Counted from the stretch's first letter, positions 29,249 to 38,729 are shown. The stretch: 64,000 nucleotides of DNA from Paraburkholderia piptadeniae (GCF_900007165.1 NZ_CYGY02000015.1:1-64000); one strand, 5' to 3'. Translations and numbers: made by a program. Notes: a model not told the origin generated them from the sequence alone.

Positions 29249-29752
29249 TCAGATGTGATAGACGTCGATCACCTGATTGATGTAGTCGTTCTTCAACACG
29301 ACGTACTTGTTCAGGATCTGCGGCAAATCGCCGTTGAAATCGATCACATAGCGCGACATGCCGAAATAGCTGTAATTGGTCTTGTAGCGATGGCTCAGCG
29401 TGTGCCAGTTGAAACGCACCGTGCAGACGCCGCTGTCTTCGCTTTCGAGTTCGACATTGCTGATGTTGTGGCTCGTGCGCGTGTCCGGAATCGTCGCGCT
29501 AGAGCGCTCGGTCTTGATGCGGAACACGCGGTCTTCGAGGCCCTGGCGGCTCGGGTAGTAGATCAGCGAGATTTCGCGTTGCGGGTCCGTGATCAGCTGG
29601 TCCGTGTCGTCCCACGAGGGCATCCAGAAGACGACGTCCGGGTGATACAGCTCGAGCCAGTCGTCCCACTGCTCGTCGTCTAGCAGACGTGCTTCGCGGT
29701 AAAGAAATGCTTGAATCTCCGCAAGCGTCGGCGCTGTGATAGTCGTGCTCAT
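29249..29752 (-). CDS. benB: BenB, benzoate dioxygenase small subunit
   Basis: A 167-aa beta subunit of the Rieske oxygenase, with the cone-like fold ([58 protein letters not shown]). It has a structural role in the hexamer. Its ATG overlaps the benA stop by four bases (ATGA), so translation is coupled. Confidence 0.95.
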   Translation of the reverse strand: MSTTITAPTLAEIQAFLYREARLLDDEQWDDWLELYHPDVVFWMPSWDDTDQLITDPQREISLIYYPSRQGLEDRVFRIKTERSSATIPDTRTSHNISNVELESEDSGVCTVRFNWHTLSHRYKTNYSYFGMSRYVIDFNGDLPQILNKYVVLKNDYINQVIDVYHI

Positions 29753-31146
29753 GCTGCGCTCCTTTCCGCGCTTTTCCCCGCACCGGCTTGCGTTTCCTCG
29801 GCGAGCGCGTTGCGGATCGTCTCCACCCAATAGCGGTGCTGGACCGTGTAAAGCCCTTCGTCTTCCGTCTTTACGCCGCTCAAAAGCGGCTTGAGGCCGA
29901 TCTTTTGCGCGCCTTCGTCCGCGCCTTCGATCCAGTGCGCCGAGCCGCGGCACATGTCGTTCCATTCGACGGCGCGCGCAGCATAGCCTTGCTGGCAGGC
30001 GCGGAATTCTTCGAGGTCGTCGGGCGTCGCCATGCCGCTCACGTTGAAGAAGTCTTCGTACTGGCGAATGCGGCGTGCGCGTGCTTCATCGGATTCGCCT
30101 TTGGGCGCGATGCAATAGATCGTCACTTCCGTTTTATTCACCGACAGCGGTTTCAGCACGCGAATCTGCGAGCCGAACTGATCCATCAGGTACACGTTCG
30201 GATAGAGGCACAGGTTGCGCGAGTTCTGGATCATCCAGTCGGCCGTTTCGCTGCCGCAGCGCCCGGCGAACTCGTCGCGGCGGCTGAAGTTCGGGCGGTC
30301 TTCGGGATTGGCCCAGCGCGTCCACAGCAGCATGTGGCCATGTTCGAACGCATAGAAGCCGCCGCCCTGGCGGCCCCAGCCACCCGCATCCATTGCGCGG
30401 ATCTTGTCTTCGGCCGCGTTCTTTTCCTTGCGGTGATTGGTCGTGGCCGCGTAATTCCAGTGCACGGCCGACACGTGATAGCCGTCCGCGCCGTTTTCGG
30501 CGGTCAGCTTCCAGTTGCCTTCATACGTGTACGTCGACGAACCGCGCAGCACTTCGAGCCCGTCTTCCGACTGGTCGACGATCATGTCGATGATCTTCGA
30601 CGCTTCGCCCAGATATTCGGCAAGCGGCTTCACATCGGGATTCAGGCTGCCGAACAGAAAGCCGCGATAGTTTTCGAAGCGCGCGACTTTCTTCAGATCA
30701 TGCGAGCCCTCGTGATTGAAGCACTCGGGATAACCCGCTTCTTGCGGGTCTTTCACCTTCAGCAGCTTGCCGCTGTTGTTGAAGGTCCAGCCGTGGAACG
30801 GGCAAGTGAACGTCGCCTTGTTGCCGCGCTTGTGGCGGCACAGCATCGCGCCGCGATGCGTGCACGAATTGACGAGCGCGTTGAGCTCGCCCTGACGGTT
30901 GCGCGTGATGACGACGGGCTGGCGGCCCATCGTCGTCGTGAAGTAATCGTTGTTCGACGGAATCTGGCTTTCGTGCGCGAGATAGATCCAGTTGCCTTCG
31001 AAGATGTGCTGCATCTCGAGTTCGAATAGCGCTTCATCCGTGAAGGCGCTGCGGTGCAGGCGGTAGTCGCCGCGCGCCGGGTCTTCGACCAGATAGTCGT
31101 CGATGTGCTTGAGCTTCGGACTGCGGTCCGGGTAGATGGGGATCAT
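29749..31146 (-). CDS. benA: BenA, benzoate dioxygenase large subunit
   Basis: A 465-aa catalytic subunit that adds O2 across carbons 1 and 2 of benzoate. The Rieske 2Fe-2S ligands are C95-T-H97 and C115-P-F-H118 ([15 protein letters not shown]). The mononuclear iron site is in [13 protein letters not shown], followed by [17 protein letters not shown] in the C-terminal half. Length agrees with BenA/XylX. The operon is divergent from benM; a benzoate or muconate response is expected. Confidence 0.96.
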   Translation of the reverse strand: MIPIYPDRSPKLKHIDDYLVEDPARGDYRLHRSAFTDEALFELEMQHIFEGNWIYLAHESQIPSNNDYFTTTMGRQPVVITRNRQGELNALVNSCTHRGAMLCRHKRGNKATFTCPFHGWTFNNSGKLLKVKDPQEAGYPECFNHEGSHDLKKVARFENYRGFLFGSLNPDVKPLAEYLGEASKIIDMIVDQSEDGLEVLRGSSTYTYEGNWKLTAENGADGYHVSAVHWNYAATTNHRKEKNAAEDKIRAMDAGGWGRQGGGFYAFEHGHMLLWTRWANPEDRPNFSRRDEFAGRCGSETADWMIQNSRNLCLYPNVYLMDQFGSQIRVLKPLSVNKTEVTIYCIAPKGESDEARARRIRQYEDFFNVSGMATPDDLEEFRACQQGYAARAVEWNDMCRGSAHWIEGADEGAQKIGLKPLLSGVKTEDEGLYTVQHRYWVETIRNALAEETQAGAGKSAERSAA

Positions 31147-31194
31147 CGGATGTCTCCTGCAACAGGGTTGCTGTCTCGCTCGCCCATTCGGTTG

Positions 31195-31209
31195 CTACCC
31201 GAAAGGTAT
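31195..31209. promoter_or_regulatory. BenM/CatM-type operator in the benA–benM gap
   Basis: CTAC-N7-GTAT differs at one base from ATAC-N7-GTAT, the known BenM/CatM site, and fits the LysR T-N11-A pattern. It lies 49-63 bases upstream of benA. Confidence 0.6.
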
Positions 31210-31289
31210 AATTTGTTAGGGCGCTGCGGTTGTGTGAAGAGTAGTTGGCGCACATACGGCGCGTCCAACACTGAATTAGTATCAGGTCC

Positions 31290-31304
31290 ATATCCCAGGG
31301 GTAT
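31290..31304. promoter_or_regulatory. Second BenM-type half-matching site next to benM
   Basis: ATAT-N7-GTAT, again with T-N11-A symmetry, ends five bases before the benM ATG and 95 bases from the first site. It could serve as an autoregulatory or looping site. Confidence 0.45.
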
Positions 31305-31308
31305 CGTC

Positions 31309-32232
31309 ATGGAGTTGCGCCATTTGCGTTATTTCGTCGCCGTGGCCGAGGAGCGCAACTTCACGCGCGCCGCGCAGCGGCTGCACATCGCACAGCCGCC
31401 GTTGAGCCGCCAGATGCAGCAGCTCGAAGACCTGCTCGGCGTGCAGCTTTTCGTGCGCAACTCACGGCCCGTCGAACTCACGGACACGGGGCGCTTCTTC
31501 TATTCGCACGCGGTGCAATTGCTCGCGCAAACGGCGGAACTCGAATCGATGACACGGCGCGTCGGCAAGATCGAGCGCAGCCTGTCGGTTGGTTTCGTCG
31601 GCTCGACGCTCTATGGGATGTTGCCGAAGATCATTCGCCGCTTTCGCAATGAACATCCCGCTGTCGAACTGACGCTGGTCGAAATGTCGACGATGGATCA
31701 GATCAAGGCGCTCAAGGAAGGCGTGATCGACGTGGGCTTTGGGCGCATCCGTCATGAAGACCCGAGCATCAAGCGCATCGTGTTGCGCGAGGAGCGGATG
31801 ATCGTCGGACTGCCCGTCGGGCATCCGTTGTCGGAGTTGAAGCCGGTGTTGTCGCTGCACGATCTCGTCAACGAAACGCTGATCATCTTTCCGAAAGCGC
31901 CGCGTCCGAGCTACGCGGACCAGGTGCTCGCCGCATTCCGCGATCGTGGATTGGAGCCGAAGCGCATCTACGAGACGCGCGAACTGCAGATCGCGTTGGG
32001 ACTGGTCGCGGCGGGCGAGGGAATCGCTGTCGTGCCGACGAGCGTGTACGGACTCAAGCGCGACGACGTGAGTTACAAGGAACTCGACGATTCGAATCTG
32101 GTGTCGCCGATCATCATGAGCATGCGGCAGCTCGACGAATCGGAAGACCTCACGGAGATGCTCGAACTGATCTATCGGCTATACGAGGAACAACACATGG
32201 AATACTTGCCGCCGCATGAAGAGGGCGCGTGA
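31309..32232 (+). CDS. benM: BenM/CatM-type LysR regulator
   Basis: A 307-aa LysR activator. The HTH is MELRHLRYFVAVAEERNFTR through PLSRQMQQLEDLLG. The effector domain follows BenM closely (IRIGFVGS-like LSVGFVGSTLYGMLPKIIRR; ALGLVAAGEGIAVVP; IKALKEGVIDVGFGRI). In Acinetobacter such proteins respond to benzoate and cis,cis-muconate. It is divergent from benABCD with candidate operators at 31195 and 31290. The ATG at 31309 begins the HTH; the longer open frame upstream has no homology. Confidence 0.9.
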   Translation: MELRHLRYFVAVAEERNFTRAAQRLHIAQPPLSRQMQQLEDLLGVQLFVRNSRPVELTDTGRFFYSHAVQLLAQTAELESMTRRVGKIERSLSVGFVGSTLYGMLPKIIRRFRNEHPAVELTLVEMSTMDQIKALKEGVIDVGFGRIRHEDPSIKRIVLREERMIVGLPVGHPLSELKPVLSLHDLVNETLIIFPKAPRPSYADQVLAAFRDRGLEPKRIYETRELQIALGLVAAGEGIAVVPTSVYGLKRDDVSYKELDDSNLVSPIIMSMRQLDESEDLTEMLELIYRLYEEQHMEYLPPHEEGA

Positions 32233-32656
32233 CATGCATTGATCTGGTTTTCCGCGCTCGTCGCCGGGCAAAGTCGACACATGTTTCGGACCCCCTCGTA
32301 TCAGTCGGCTTCGAGCAACCAATAATCGGCAGCAGAGGAAAGGTCAACTCGTGCGTAAGCGATTGCTTCCGACACCGATATCACATGCTGTGATATATAG
32401 GTGAACCTCATGTGTCACGAGCTGGATGACGTTTTGACGGACGCGGAAACGTCAAAACGACGTCGCCCGCGGAAGCGGGCGTATCAACTATCTGGAAGGG
32501 AAAGCGAATCGAAGCACGGGCAGAACGGGCAACCCGACTATGAGAGGCTGCCCCGGATTCGCGGAAGGTTCTTGTCGAAGATTCCGGGGCAGCTCTCTAT
32601 CAGTGCTCGCAATTGGATCAACAATCGACAGCAGCATTCACCGAAGCGTTTTCTCG
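32233..32656. repeat. Noncoding stretch with four successive inverted repeats
   Basis: Between the converging benM and dehydrogenase genes are: the perfect palindrome ATATCACA-TGC-TGTGATAT (32378-32396); CGTTTTGACG and its complement with a 10-base spacer (32430-32459); CGCCCGC-GGAA-GCGGGCG (32464-32481); and GAGAG-G-CTGCCCCGGA paired with TCCGGGGCAGCTCTC (32542-32597, one bulged base, 25-base loop). No T-run follows any of them. It could be a structured RNA, a degenerate mobile-element end or a set of binding sites. No coding frame in it looks real. Confidence 0.55.
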
Positions 32657-34051
32657 TCAGGCCTTCGGCAGTTGCGCCGCTGCATTGCGCAACGCAGTCC
32701 GCAGTCCCTCCTCGACGACGGGGTGATAGAACGGCATCGCGAGCATCGCATCGACCGTGAGGTTCATCTGCAGCGCCCACGAAAGCAGATGCGCGATGTG
32801 CTCGGCATCCGGCCCGAGCCACTCGGCGCCGACAAAACGGTGCGATACCTTGTCCACATACACGTGCATCAGCCCGCGATTGCGCAGCATCACGCGGCTG
32901 CGGCCCTGGTCTTCGAAGCTCACTTCGCCCGTCACGAACGAATCGGCGGCGAGGTCCGCGTGACGCGTGCCGACCATCGCGATGCCTGGCTCGGTGAACA
33001 CGGCTGAAATAGGCGCGCGGCGCACGAGCGGCTTCACATCGGGAAAGCGCGCGGCGTTTTCGCCAGCCGCGCGGCCTTCGTCGGCTGCTTCGTGCAGCAG
33101 CGGCAGCACGTTGTTCGCGTCGCCGGCGATGAACACAGGATGCTTGCCCGCTTGCAGCGTCACGGGATCGAACACGGGCACGCCGCGCGCATCGAGTTCG
33201 AGCGTCGTGTTGCGCAGCCCGAGCCGGTCGACGTTCGGCCGGCGGCCCGCCGTGACCAGCACGTAATCGAACGTGTCTTCGCGCAGCTCGCCCGCGCTGT
33301 CGCGATAGCGCAGATGCACGCTGTCGCCTTCGCGCGTCGCTGCTTCCACTTGCGCATGCGGCTCGAAACGGAACGACTCGCTGAACACCTGTTGCGCATA
33401 GCCCTTGATGGCGGGATCGCTCAGCGGACCGACACGGCCGCGCGCGCCGAGCATCGTCACGTCGACGCCGAGCCATGCGAGCGCCTGGCCCAGTTCGAGC
33501 CCGATCACGCCCGCGCCGATCACGGCCACCTTGCGCGGCAGGTCGTCCCACGCGAACACGTCGTCGTTGACGATCGCGCGGTCGCCGAGCGCCTGGTACA
33601 TCGGCGGCACGAACGGCGACGAGCCCGTCGCGATCACGACGCTCTTCGCATGCACGAGGGTATGGTCGCCGACTTGCAGCACGTTGTCGTCGATGAATTG
33701 CGCGTAGCCGATCAGCCGCTCTTCAGCCGGAATGCCTTCCGTCGATTCGACGACGAAGCCCACGAAGCGGTCGCGCTCGCCTTTGACGCGTGCCATCACC
33801 TCGCGTCCGTCGATGCGCACGGCACCATCGACATGCACGCCGAACGGTGCCGTGCGTCGCGCCGCATGCGCGGCGTCGGCGGCGGCGATCAGCAGCTTCG
33901 ACGGCATACAGCCGACGCGCGCACAGGTCGTTCCATATGCGCCGCCTTCGATCAGCACGACACTCGCGCCCGCGGCCTTCGCGGCGCGAAAGGCGGGCAG
34001 ACCGGCGCTGCCGGCGCCGATAACAGCCACATCGATATGAAGCGTCTTCAT
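32657..34051 (-). CDS. Dihydrolipoamide dehydrogenase-like flavoprotein
   Basis: A 464-aa pyridine nucleotide-disulfide oxidoreductase. FAD motif AVIGAGSAGLPAFRAA is at about 9-24, the redox-active pair is C43 and C48 (CARVGCMPSK), the NAD motif is AVIGAGVIGLELGQAL and the C-terminal active-site His-Glu is in FYHPVVEEGL. The CxxxxC spacing with GCMPSK fits the lipoamide dehydrogenase/mercuric reductase group. It is not next to E1/E2 genes, so it is an orphan member whose disulfide substrate is unknown. The ATG at 34051 starts the FAD strand. It is divergent from the AraC regulator. Confidence 0.88.
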   Translation of the reverse strand: MKTLHIDVAVIGAGSAGLPAFRAAKAAGASVVLIEGGAYGTTCARVGCMPSKLLIAAADAAHAARRTAPFGVHVDGAVRIDGREVMARVKGERDRFVGFVVESTEGIPAEERLIGYAQFIDDNVLQVGDHTLVHAKSVVIATGSSPFVPPMYQALGDRAIVNDDVFAWDDLPRKVAVIGAGVIGLELGQALAWLGVDVTMLGARGRVGPLSDPAIKGYAQQVFSESFRFEPHAQVEAATREGDSVHLRYRDSAGELREDTFDYVLVTAGRRPNVDRLGLRNTTLELDARGVPVFDPVTLQAGKHPVFIAGDANNVLPLLHEAADEGRAAGENAARFPDVKPLVRRAPISAVFTEPGIAMVGTRHADLAADSFVTGEVSFEDQGRSRVMLRNRGLMHVYVDKVSHRFVGAEWLGPDAEHIAHLLSWALQMNLTVDAMLAMPFYHPVVEEGLRTALRNAAAQLPKA

Positions 34052-34213
34052 ATGTTCCTCGCTCTGACGGCCGGGTGGCGGAGTACAACGGGTTGCCGCC
34101 GCGCCTCGCTGCCGTCCAGTAGAATCGGTTTGCATTGCACTGTTGCCACTGTACGGTTTGCCGTCCTGCGTGCTAATCCTCGAACGATTCAAAAACATGC
34201 TTATTCGGCTCAA

Positions 34214-35215
34214 ATGGATCTGCTAAGTCGCTTTCTGTCGCTGATGCCGGTGAGCGGGCGCGTGGATATCCGCTGTCATTTCGGCGCGCCGTGGGCGATC
34301 GAAGAAGGCCCGGCGGGCGTGCGCGAGATTCCGTATCACGTGCTGCTGTCGGGGCACGCGGTGCTCGAAGACGGCAGCGGTCCGCCCGAGCCACTGGTGG
34401 CGGGCGACATCATCGTGTTTCCGACGGGCGGCGCGCATCGCATCCATGACGGCAGCGGCGCAAAGCCCGTCCCGGCAACGGAGCGGCGCAACATCACGCT
34501 GACGGTAGCGGAGAATGGCGGCGCGGGCGAAGCCGCCGACATCCTGTGCGGCCGCTTTCTGCTCGGCGCCGTGCCGGATCGATTGCTGCGCGATCATCTG
34601 CCGTCGCGGCTCGTGGTGCGCAGCGGCGCGCACGCGAACGCGAACGGCGGCGCCCAACCCAACGGCGTCAGCAGGGATTCGGTGAAAAGCGTCGCGGGTT
34701 CGCGGCTTGCGCGCCTGATCGAGTTGATGCGCGAAGAGGCAATGGACGAGTGCCCCGGCAGCGAGACGCTCGTCAATCATCTGTCGGCGGCGCTTTTTGC
34801 ATTGACGCTGCGTTTCGCGAGCGAATCGGCGCAGCCGCCGCTCGGCTTGCTCGCGCTGGCGGGGCGCCCGCGACTGCAGCCGGCCGTATCGGCGATGTTC
34901 GAATTGCCCGGCAAGCCGTGGACGCTCGACCAGTTCGCGGCGCTCTGCAACATGTCGCGCGCGACTTTCGTGCGGCAGTTCCAGGAAGCGATCGGCCGCT
35001 CGGCGACCGACGTGCTCACCGAAGTGCGCATGACGATCGCGGGCCGCTCGCTGCTCGAATCGACGACGCCCGTCGGCGATATCGGCGAGATGGTCGGCTA
35101 TCAGTCGGAAGCGGCGTTCCAGCGCGTGTTCAAGAAGCAGATCGGCGTGACGCCGGCGCGCTGGCGCGCATCGGGCGGACATGTGCAGGCCGCTTCCGCC
35201 GACGCAGCGAAATAG
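34214..35215 (+). CDS. AraC family transcriptional regulator (cupin_6 type)
   Basis: A 333-aa regulator. The N-terminal cupin domain (about 1-190) begins MDLLSRFLSLMPVSGRVDIR and has VAGDIIVFPTGGAHRIHDG. Two AraC helix-turn-helix motifs follow (DQFAALCNMSRATFVRQFQE; VGDIGEMVGYQSEAAFQRVF). This subfamily often controls a neighbouring oxidoreductase; the divergent flavoprotein at 32657 is the likely target. The start at 34214 matches the family's usual N-terminus. Confidence 0.88.
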   Translation: MDLLSRFLSLMPVSGRVDIRCHFGAPWAIEEGPAGVREIPYHVLLSGHAVLEDGSGPPEPLVAGDIIVFPTGGAHRIHDGSGAKPVPATERRNITLTVAENGGAGEAADILCGRFLLGAVPDRLLRDHLPSRLVVRSGAHANANGGAQPNGVSRDSVKSVAGSRLARLIELMREEAMDECPGSETLVNHLSAALFALTLRFASESAQPPLGLLALAGRPRLQPAVSAMFELPGKPWTLDQFAALCNMSRATFVRQFQEAIGRSATDVLTEVRMTIAGRSLLESTTPVGDIGEMVGYQSEAAFQRVFKKQIGVTPARWRASGGHVQAASADAAK

Positions 35216-35458
35216 AGAGTTTCAGAAAACGGACAGCTGTGCCCGGCGGGGGCGTGCGTCGGGCCCAAACCCTTGTCGTACAAGGCTTTGGCGCACACGT
35301 GGCAAGCGTATATCGTGCCTCGTCACCGTTGCGCCCGCAACCGGTGAGCCGAACGAGCATCTTCATGAGATGCGCCGACATTAACGGCGCGGTCTCGCGC
35401 ACCTACAGTTGAACCAGCCCGTCGCCGACGGCAACTCTTCTCGAACAAGGAGTGAACC

Positions 35459-35725
35459 ATGTCCGCTATCACGATCTATACGACGCCGACTTGCCCGTAT
35501 TGCCTTGCAGCGAAAGCGCTGCTTACGAACAAAGGCCTGTCGTACAGGGAAATCAACGTGCAGAACGATCGCCCGACGGCGCTCGCGCTGATCGAACGCA
35601 CGGGACGCCGGACGGTGCCGCAAATCTTCATCGGCGACACGCATGTCGGCGGCTTCGACGATCTGAATGCGCTGGAGACGGCGGGGCGTCTCGAGCCGCT
35701 GCTCGAGGCGAACGCGGTGCGTTAA
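35459..35725 (+). CDS. grxC: Glutaredoxin 3 (GrxC)
   Basis: An 88-aa thioredoxin-fold protein that reduces protein disulfides and mixed disulfides with glutathione. The active site C12-P-Y-C15 is near the N-terminus, and TVPQIFIGDTHVGGFDDL carries the cis-Pro and glutathione-binding segment. AAGGAG precedes the ATG. A strong terminator follows at 35751, so it is probably a single-gene unit. Confidence 0.95.
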   Translation: MSAITIYTTPTCPYCLAAKALLTNKGLSYREINVQNDRPTALALIERTGRRTVPQIFIGDTHVGGFDDLNALETAGRLEPLLEANAVR

Positions 35726-35750
35726 GCAGGACGCGTGGCGCGATGTTGGA

Positions 35751-35783
35751 GCCGCGAACGGTGCAGGCCGTTCGCGGCTTTTT
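35751..35783 (+). terminator. Rho-independent terminator after grxC
   Basis: GCCGCGAACGG at 35751-35761 pairs perfectly with CCGTTCGCGGC at 35768-35778 around a 6-base loop, followed by TTTTTCC. It lies 25 bases after the grxC stop. Confidence 0.88.
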
Positions 35784-35804
35784 CCTTTATAGCACCCGCG
35801 CCCG

Positions 35805-36689
35805 TCACGAACCGACGCGCGGAAGATAGGGCGCGGGATCGACGGGCTTGCCGTCCTTGCGGACTTCGAATCGCAGCGAGCCTGCTCCCGGACCTGCTCC
35901 CTTTGCGCTCTCCGCCATTTCGGCGATCGTCTCGCCGCGCTTGACGGTCGTGCCTTCCTTCACGAGCAGTTTGCGGTTGTGTCCATAGGTCGTCACGAGC
36001 GTGTCGTCGTGCTTGATGACAATCAGCTTCCCATACGGCTTGCCGCCATCTCCCGCGAACACGACGCGGCCAGCGGCAGCGGCTTTCACCGGATCGCCGG
36101 CTTGGGCCGCGATCACCATGCCCTTCGATTTGCCCTGTCCGTACACTGCATTGAGCATGCCGCGCGCTGGCCAGCCGAAGCGGGTCTTGTCGCTTTTGTC
36201 CTGGTCGCCCTTTTCGCCCTTGTCGCCCTTCTCGCTGTCGTTCCTGTCGGCGGCGGCTTCGCGCTTCGCGGGCGCTTTGGACGTGGCTTGCGCAGTCGTT
36301 GTCGCGACGGACTTGCTGTCCTCGGCTGCGTCGGGCGGCGCGACGCGCAACACGCCGCCCGGTTCGATGTGGTTCGCGTCTGGCAGGCTGTTCCATTTGA
36401 CGATGTCGTCGCTGCGCTGGCCGTGGGCCGTCGCGATGCGATAGAGCGTATCGCCGGGCTTGACGCGGTAATAGCCTTCCTTCACGCGCGCAAGCGGTCT
36501 CGTCGTGCTGCCCCCCACGCGCGGCGCCGGTTGGCTCGCCGATGTCGCCGCTTGCGTCGGCTGGCCGGACGAACGGTCCTCGGGAGCTATCTGCCAGGGC
36601 AGCGACGTGCAACCTGCGTTCGCCAATAGCAGCGCGAGACCTGTGCCCAGTAGCAGATACGCGCGGCGGTTCGATTGCGTGTGTGTCAT
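35805..36689 (-). CDS. NlpD-like lipoprotein: LysM plus degenerate M23 (LytM) domain
   Basis: A 294-aa outer-membrane or envelope lipoprotein with lipobox LLANAGC. A LysM domain at about 74-116 (YYRVKPGDTLYRIATAHGQ) binds peptidoglycan. A charged, collagen-like linker with GDKGEKGDQD follows, then an M23/LytM domain (about 172-290). The zinc ligands are missing: the usual HxxxD segment reads GMVIAAQAGDPV and the usual HxH reads SLRFEV. So it cannot be an endopeptidase and should instead activate cell-wall amidases, as NlpD and EnvC do. AGGAAT precedes the ATG. Confidence 0.87.
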   Translation of the reverse strand: MTHTQSNRRAYLLLGTGLALLLANAGCTSLPWQIAPEDRSSGQPTQAATSASQPAPRVGGSTTRPLARVKEGYYRVKPGDTLYRIATAHGQRSDDIVKWNSLPDANHIEPGGVLRVAPPDAAEDSKSVATTTAQATSKAPAKREAAADRNDSEKGDKGEKGDQDKSDKTRFGWPARGMLNAVYGQGKSKGMVIAAQAGDPVKAAAAGRVVFAGDGGKPYGKLIVIKHDDTLVTTYGHNRKLLVKEGTTVKRGETIAEMAESAKGAGPGAGSLRFEVRKDGKPVDPAPYLPRVGS

Positions 36690-36992
36690 GTCGGTATTCC
36701 TCTTGTCGTTCGGCCATGCTGGGCACGTGGGCGCGCCGGGGCCGTCCAGGGCCCGAACGCGTAGAACGCCGCTTCGACAGCGGAAGTTGACGTTTGCTTC
36801 CGGAATCCTGAATGTTTTACACAGCTTCGCATTCGCGCTTTTTGCGGGCGCGTTTGTGTTGCGAAGTGTGCGTGGGGAGATGGGTTGAATCGCGACGGGC
36901 GCGCGCCGGTCGCTTACGCAAGCAGCGACGTTTCGCGCTAAGGGATGTCACTCGTGAACACACCCGTCGCAGCAGCGCTCGCGCGACGGCTG
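36690..36992. other. 303-base gap upstream of the NlpD-like gene
   Basis: This gap separates two minus-strand genes and should hold the promoter of the NlpD-like gene. A weak stem, GTCGCT (36909-36914) with AGCGAC (36924-36929), lies past the stop of the 79-aa gene. I see no other structure. Confidence 0.3.
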
Positions 36993-37232
36993 TCACGAGC
37001 GGCGCTTTTTCCACGCGTAACCGGCGGGCGGGTCCGCTGCGCCCGCCTTGCCGACCGAGCGCGGGTTCTCGCTGCACAACGTGACGAAGCTCACGTCGCC
37101 GCCTGCCGCCTGTTTCTTGCGCAAGGTCTCGGTGAACGCGAGTGCTTGCGTCATGTCTTCGTCGCCAAACCGCTCGAAGCGAGCGGTTTCCGTCGACGCA
37201 TTGCCTTCTTCGAGCCAGTACACGACAAACAT
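36993..37232 (-). CDS. Hypothetical protein (79 aa)
   Basis: A small soluble protein with the pattern MFVVYWLEEGNASTETARFE then ALAFTETLRKKQAAGGDVSFVTLCSEN. The repeated short strands suggest a compact alpha/beta fold. GGGAG lies a few bases before the ATG at 37232. It sits 32 bases downstream of yceH on the same strand and is likely co-transcribed. I recognise no family and assign no function. Confidence 0.65.
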   Translation of the reverse strand: MFVVYWLEEGNASTETARFERFGDEDMTQALAFTETLRKKQAAGGDVSFVTLCSENPRSVGKAGAADPPAGYAWKKRRS

Positions 37233-37264
37233 GCGTCTCCCTTTCTACGTCTCTTTCTGCGGCT

Positions 37265-37972
37265 TCATGACGGGCTGTCCTTCGGATCGTCGAGCGATAC
37301 GCCCAGTTCACCCGCGAGGCGCGTGACGAGCGCCTCGAGCCGCTCGACGCGTTCGCTCAACTGCCGTTGCTGCGCGCGCAGCGATTCGAGTTCGCCGGGC
37401 GGCAGCGCATCGTCGGACAGGGCCGCGCCGCGAATCAGTTCGGGCGACGGCTCGCCGCACAGCAGATGCATCCAGCGGCTTTCGCGCTCGCCCGGCGTGC
37501 GCCCGAGCTTGACGACGCGCGGCGGATCGTTGGCCGCGAGTTCTTCGAGAAAGGCTTCGACCGACGACGTATCGGCGAAGCCATGCAGGCGCGACGTCGC
37601 GAGCCGCAGTTCGGCGGCCGTCTGCGGACCGCGCAGCAGCAAAGCGGTCAGCAGCGCCGCCGACTGGCGCGGCAAGCCGAGCACGCGCTCCATGTTGTGC
37701 TCGTAGCGCGGCACGCGGCTGCTGCTGCCTTCGAGCACGAGCGACAGGCGCTTCATGCTGTTGATCGCATCCATGATCTCGCTTTCGCTGACGTTCATCA
37801 CGGGTGAGCGCGAGGTCTTCTGGTTGCAGCCCGACGCGAGCGAATTGAGCGACAACGGATAGGTATCGGGCACGGTGTGCTGCTTCTCGAACAGCACGCC
37901 CAGCACGCGCGCTTCGAGCGGCGTGAGCGCACGCATGGCGGGGCGCGGGGAATCGTCGGTGGTGGTGTTCAT
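37265..37972 (-). CDS. YceH family protein (DUF480)
   Basis: A 235-aa protein of the YceH/DUF480 family, which has two winged-helix domains and a C-terminal coiled coil. The N-terminal signature is LTPLEARVLGVLFEKQHTVP followed by YPLSLNSLASGCNQK; the second unit has LLRGPQTAAELRLATSRLH. The C-terminus (LESLRAQQRQLSERVERLEALV) is a clear coiled coil. Role is not established. The ATG at 37972 begins the conserved region. Confidence 0.88.
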   Translation of the reverse strand: MNTTTDDSPRPAMRALTPLEARVLGVLFEKQHTVPDTYPLSLNSLASGCNQKTSRSPVMNVSESEIMDAINSMKRLSLVLEGSSSRVPRYEHNMERVLGLPRQSAALLTALLLRGPQTAAELRLATSRLHGFADTSSVEAFLEELAANDPPRVVKLGRTPGERESRWMHLLCGEPSPELIRGAALSDDALPPGELESLRAQQRQLSERVERLEALVTRLAGELGVSLDDPKDSPS

Positions 37973-38169
37973 CGGCAATAGACTCGGGTTGTATGCGGCG
38001 GCGCGCAATGGCGCGAGCGTTGCGGCTCGCGCGTTAGCATAGTCTATTGTCCCCGTAAAAGGACGGGAAGTCGTGTGCGCCGATGGCGCTTCCCCGCGCG
38101 GCGGCCCTGCGCTTGGCGGCTGCGCCTGGCGCGGACGCACCATCGACCAGGCGTTCGCCGCTGCCGACG

Positions 38170-38556
38170 CTAGATGTTGTAAGGCTCGTCGGGCACGTCG
38201 AACACGGCGTCGTCGATGTCGATCTGCAGCGAGCAGTTTTCCGCCGAGCCCGGTTCCGAGCGCATCGCATCGACGCGCTGCCGCAGCAGGTCTTTCAGGC
38301 GGTCTTGCACGATGCGCCGTTTCGCGGTGTCGAGCGCCGCATAGTGGTTGATCTGGCGATCGCTGATCTCGAGTCTCGCGACACAGCGTGTGTCGAGCGT
38401 CGTATCGCGGCCCGTTTTGACGACCCACGACAGCGTGAGAAACGTGGTGGCTCCCTCCTGATACGCGCTGACAGTCGGCGATTTCGGCGATTCGAAGGTA
38501 GCGGCGAGGGCCAGTTCGATTTCCTCGATGCGCTGCGACAGATCGATCGTTTTCAT
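38170..38556 (-). CDS. Conserved hypothetical, probably DUF3022 family
   Basis: A 128-aa acidic soluble protein (MKTIDLSQRIEEIELALAAT). It reads TVSAYQEGATTFLTLSWVVK and DTTLDTRCVARLEISDRQINHYAALDTAKRRIVQDRLKDLL. I associate this pattern with a Burkholderiales-restricted family (DUF3022), from memory. No function is known. The ATG at 38556 follows GGAGC. It is divergent from the molbindin gene. Confidence 0.7.
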   Translation of the reverse strand: MKTIDLSQRIEEIELALAATFESPKSPTVSAYQEGATTFLTLSWVVKTGRDTTLDTRCVARLEISDRQINHYAALDTAKRRIVQDRLKDLLRQRVDAMRSEPGSAENCSLQIDIDDAVFDVPDEPYNI

Positions 38557-38729
38557 TGCGGCTCCTTTCGAAGGTTCATCCCGAGTTTCATCCTTCGTTT
38601 GCAGCAACCGGGGTGCCCATTCCGACGCGGCACCTGGATGGCGGACCGTCATTCGCGCGCGGTACACTGCAAGCTTCCAACGACCACCGTTGCAACAGCG
38701 AACAACGGCAACCCAAAGGAGGCATCGCC

